Shown here piece after piece: positions 61,752-64,000 of a DNA stretch of 64,000 nt. A program made the translations under genes and the position numbers. The DNA comes from Pseudomonas lini (GTDB lineage Bacteria; Pseudomonadota; Gammaproteobacteria; Pseudomonadales; Pseudomonadaceae). Below the pieces are notes generated by a model that was not told where the DNA came from, made no database searches, and saw nothing but the letters and a program-made list of their open reading frames with translations. The stretch is from contig NZ_JYLB01000014.1 in NCBI RefSeq assembly GCF_001042905.1, positions 1 through 64,000 on the forward strand. The letters run 5' to 3'. Each line of letters begins with the position of its first letter. Positions within the stretch are counted from its first letter, which is position 1.

Positions 61752-62717
61752 TCAACTGACGACCCGCAGCGCTTGACCGCTGAAGTAGCCTTGGGCGTTT
61801 TCGGTCAACTGGCCAACGATTCGCTGCCGCGCCTCGCGACTGCCCCAAGCGTTGTGCGGGGTGACGATCAATCGTGGGATATCGTGGGCCAACAACGGAT
61901 TGCCCGCGGTGGGTGGTTCGATGCTCAACACATCAGTGGCCGCACCGCCCAAGTGACCGTTGCGCAGGGCATCAGCCAATGCTTGTTCGTCAATCAAACC
62001 GCCGCGCGCGGTGTTGACCACGAAAGCACCGGGTTTCATCGAGGCCAGTTCACGGGCGCCGATAAAGTGGCGAGTGTGTTCGTTGAGCGGGCAGTGCAGG
62101 GTCAGGGCGTCGATTTGCGGCAGCAGTTCATTCAGCGGCAAACGATCCGGCCGGGCAGGGCGCCCCGGAATCTGCCCCAGCAACACGCGCATACCGAACG
62201 CCTCGGCCAACCGCGCCACGGCACTGCCCAGTTCACCGTGGCCAAGCAGGCCGAGGGTTTTGCCTTCGAGTTCGACGATCGGATAGTCCAGTAGGCAGAA
62301 CTGTTTCGCCTGCTGCCAGCGACCTTCGGCGACTGCTTTTTGGTAGTCAGCCAGGCGCGTCGCCAGATTCAGCAGCAACATGATCGTATGCTGAGCCACC
62401 GACGGCGTGCCGTAACCCTGGCAGTTGCAAACGGTGATTCCGTGGGCGCGGGCGGCGGCGAGGTCGACGTTGTTGGTGCCGGTGGCGGTGATCAGGATCA
62501 GCTTCAACTCGGGGCTGGCAGCCATGGCCGCCGCATCGATCAGGATTTTGTTGCTGATGACGACAGTGGCGCCCTTGAGGCGCTCGACCACCTGATCGGG
62601 CGTGGTCTGCGCGAACAGCTGCAAATCGCTGAAGCACTCGCGTAGCGGGCTGAGGTCGAGATCGCCGAGGTCCAGGGACGGATGGTCGAGGAAAACGGCG
62701 CGGCGAGAGTTCGTCAT
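61752..62717 (-). CDS. D-2-hydroxyacid dehydrogenase (glycerate-dehydrogenase type)
   Basis: A 321-residue NAD(P)-dependent dehydrogenase. The nucleotide loop is 'GLLGHGELGSAVARLAEAFG', the catalytic Arg is in 'VNTARGGLIDEQAL' and the His in 'VTPHNAWGS'. It is closest in pattern to hydroxypyruvate/glycerate dehydrogenase (HprA). The substrate is inferred. ATG 62717 follows AAGG; the frame upstream runs through a repeat. Confidence 0.9.
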   Translation of the reverse strand: MTNSRRAVFLDHPSLDLGDLDLSPLRECFSDLQLFAQTTPDQVVERLKGATVVISNKILIDAAAMAASPELKLILITATGTNNVDLAAARAHGITVCNCQGYGTPSVAQHTIMLLLNLATRLADYQKAVAEGRWQQAKQFCLLDYPIVELEGKTLGLLGHGELGSAVARLAEAFGMRVLLGQIPGRPARPDRLPLNELLPQIDALTLHCPLNEHTRHFIGARELASMKPGAFVVNTARGGLIDEQALADALRNGHLGGAATDVLSIEPPTAGNPLLAHDIPRLIVTPHNAWGSREARQRIVGQLTENAQGYFSGQALRVVS

Positions 62718-62808
62718 CAACTGTACCTTTTGTGCATTGAACTGAAGGCGTAATCTGCCGAGCCTACCAGATGACACAATTGGTAATGCTGCCGAAGGCT
62801 GCGTTCGC

Positions 62809-62899
62809 TGTAGGAGCGAGGCTTGCCCGCGAAGCAAGCACCGCGGTGTCTCTGATGCACCGCGTTATCGTTCTTCGCGGGCAAGCCTCGCTCCTACAG
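62809..62899. repeat. REPIN (GTAGGAGCGAGGCTTGCCCGCGAAG type)
   Basis: Inverted REP pair between the divergent dehydrogenase and LysE-type genes. Confidence 0.87.
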
Positions 62900-63000
62900 G
62901 AATGCACAGATTGAGGTGGCCACAGATTTCACAGATGCCATAGGGTGTGGTCCATCCTTGGAAAAATTTCAATTGATCGCCCTGCCCAAAAGGAGCCCCC

Positions 63001-63630
63001 ATGTACTGGACAGAGTTCTTGACCGTTGCCTTGATTCACCTGCTGGCCGTCGCCAGCCCCGGCCCGGACTTTGCCGTGGTGGTGCGTGAGAGCGTGACCC
63101 ACGGTCGCCGTGCCGGGACCTGGACGGCGCTGGGCGTCGGCTCGGCGATTTTCCTGCACGTCGGCTATTCGCTGTTGGGTATCGGATTGATCGTGTCCCA
63201 GTCGATCGTGCTGTTCAACGCCTTGAAATGGGCCGCCGCCGCGTATTTGCTGTACATCGGCTTCAAGGCCTTGCGCGCGCAACCAGCCAAACCGGTGGCT
63301 GACGACCTGCACCAGGAAGCGGGCGATCGCACTGCGCGGGGCGCTTTCACTTCGGGGTTCGTGACCAATGGCTTGAACCCGAAAGCCACGCTATTTTTCC
63401 TGTCGTTGTTCACCGTGGTGATCAACCCGCACACACCATTGGCGGTACAGGCCGGTTACGGGATTTATCTGGCCGCGGCGACGGCAGTCTGGTTCTGCCT
63501 GGTGGCGATGCTGTTCAGTCAACAGCGCGTGCGCGCCGGTTTCGCCCGCATGGGCCACTGGTTCGACCGGACCATGGGCGCGGTGCTGATCGCCATCGGC
63601 GTGAAACTAGCGTTCACCGAGATGCATTGA
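63001..63630 (+). CDS. LysE/RhtB-family amino-acid exporter
   Basis: A 209-residue, six-helix exporter. 'HLLAVASPGPDFAVVVRESVTHGRRAG' at the N-terminus is the RhtB signature and 'GFVTNGLNPKATLFFLSLF' is conserved. The substrate (homoserine, threonine or another amino acid) cannot be told. A purine-rich AAAAGGAG precedes ATG 63001. Confidence 0.9.
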   Translation: MYWTEFLTVALIHLLAVASPGPDFAVVVRESVTHGRRAGTWTALGVGSAIFLHVGYSLLGIGLIVSQSIVLFNALKWAAAAYLLYIGFKALRAQPAKPVADDLHQEAGDRTARGAFTSGFVTNGLNPKATLFFLSLFTVVINPHTPLAVQAGYGIYLAAATAVWFCLVAMLFSQQRVRAGFARMGHWFDRTMGAVLIAIGVKLAFTEMH

Positions 63631-63662
63631 TCAATCACTACTCTGCCAAACGGCGCGGTCCC

Positions 63663-63754
63663 CTGTAGGAGCTGCCGCAGGCTGCGATCTTTTGATCTTC
63701 AGCGATATCGAAATCGCCCAAGATCAAAAGATCGCAGCCTTCGGCAGCTCCTAC
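63663..63754. repeat. REPIN (GTAGGAGCTGCCG..GGCTGCGATC type)
   Basis: Inverted pair with GATCTTTTGATCTT inner ends, after the LysE-type gene. Confidence 0.87.
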
Positions 63755-63927
63755 GCCTGATTCAGCAGCGCATCCGATATAGATAACGAATTCCTGCAAA
63801 TGCTGGCGCAAAGCTAGCATTTATATGGCTGTGCAAATCATCCCTTTGGCTGATTTGGCTGGCGTTCAAGGGCTCTAGAGTGCTTAGCTTTAAAAGCCAA
63901 GACCGTGCAGTCAGAAAAGGGACTCTT

Positions 63928-64000
63928 ATGTTGCAGACTCGCGTTATCCCCCCAGCCGAGGGCGCTTACCAGTATCCGCTGTTGATTAAACGGCTGCTGA
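63928..64000 (+). CDS. Partial CDS, probable AMP-binding acyl-CoA ligase
   Basis: Only the first 24 codons are in the window ('MLQTRVIPPAEGAYQYPLLI...'), with AAAAGGGA before ATG 63928. From memory this N-terminus resembles pseudomonad long/medium-chain fatty-acid-CoA ligases, but so short a piece cannot prove it. The gene continues beyond the end. Confidence 0.45.
   Translation, partial: MLQTRVIPPAEGAYQYPLLIKRLL

Overview
The window is about 64 kb of a Pseudomonas core chromosome, most likely from the P. fluorescens lineage. The evidence is the gene order (rrn operon, pqiA/letA-like genes, mksBEF, holD-rimI, can; then ychF-pth-rplY-prs-ispE-lolB; hemA-prfA-prmC-moeB-murI; hemH, upp-uraA, hpt, mqo), which matches the order I know from P. 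aeruginosa and P. putida. The coding GC is about 60%, and many intergenic gaps carry paired REP sequences (REPINs) of at least five kinds. The first bases are the 3' end of 23S rRNA. The last bases are the start of a gene that runs off the edge.

Layout. 1-420: end of an rRNA operon (23S tail, 5S, terminator). 520-4085: a LetAB/PqiAB-like lipid transport system with LetA split into two genes. 4301-9106: the mksF-mksE-mksB condensin operon on the minus strand. 9306-11872: the cryptic DNA polymerase III psi subunit, rimI, an acidic protein and a beta carbonic anhydrase. 11880-20069: a mixed accessory stretch with a SET-domain protein, an unrecognised secreted protein, an MFS carrier, a soluble PAS chemoreceptor, gamma-glutamyltransferase and a solitary AT-rich WaaZ-like LPS-core gene. 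20459-25105: tRNA-Met, a membrane chemoreceptor, a fosmidomycin-resistance-type MFS pump and an unknown two-gene unit. 25227-32146: ychF, pth, rplY, prs, tRNA-Gln, ispE, lolB and a TPR lipoprotein, all minus strand. 32382-37753: hemA-prfA-prmC-moeB-murI and a PagL-type lipid A deacylase. 37858-44380: a cluster that looks light-regulated. 44389-50894: hemH, uracil and purine salvage, small hypothetical genes and mqo. 51634-63630: envelope and housekeeping genes, including an acyltransferase, an SRAP protein, a dCache chemoreceptor, an M48 lipoprotein, a Mn exporter under a yybP-ykoY riboswitch, rsmC, a 2-hydroxyacid dehydrogenase and a LysE exporter.

The most interesting region is 38224-43471. 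A MerR regulator resembling LitR/CarH, but without the usual W-(x8)-E-H cobalamin motif, sits in an operon with DNA photolyase, a DUF523/DUF1722 protein and a short-chain dehydrogenase. A flavin oxidoreductase lies just upstream. Both promoter regions carry repeated TGTACA elements. Two members look damaged: the DUF523 domain has lost its interior in frame, and the dehydrogenase has Phe in place of the catalytic Tyr. Outside this region, the SRAP protein lacks two expected active-site residues, and a 134-bp mobile element with a 10-bp target duplication has landed inside a REP sequence.

All family assignments come from reading motifs and from memory of the families. No database search was run.
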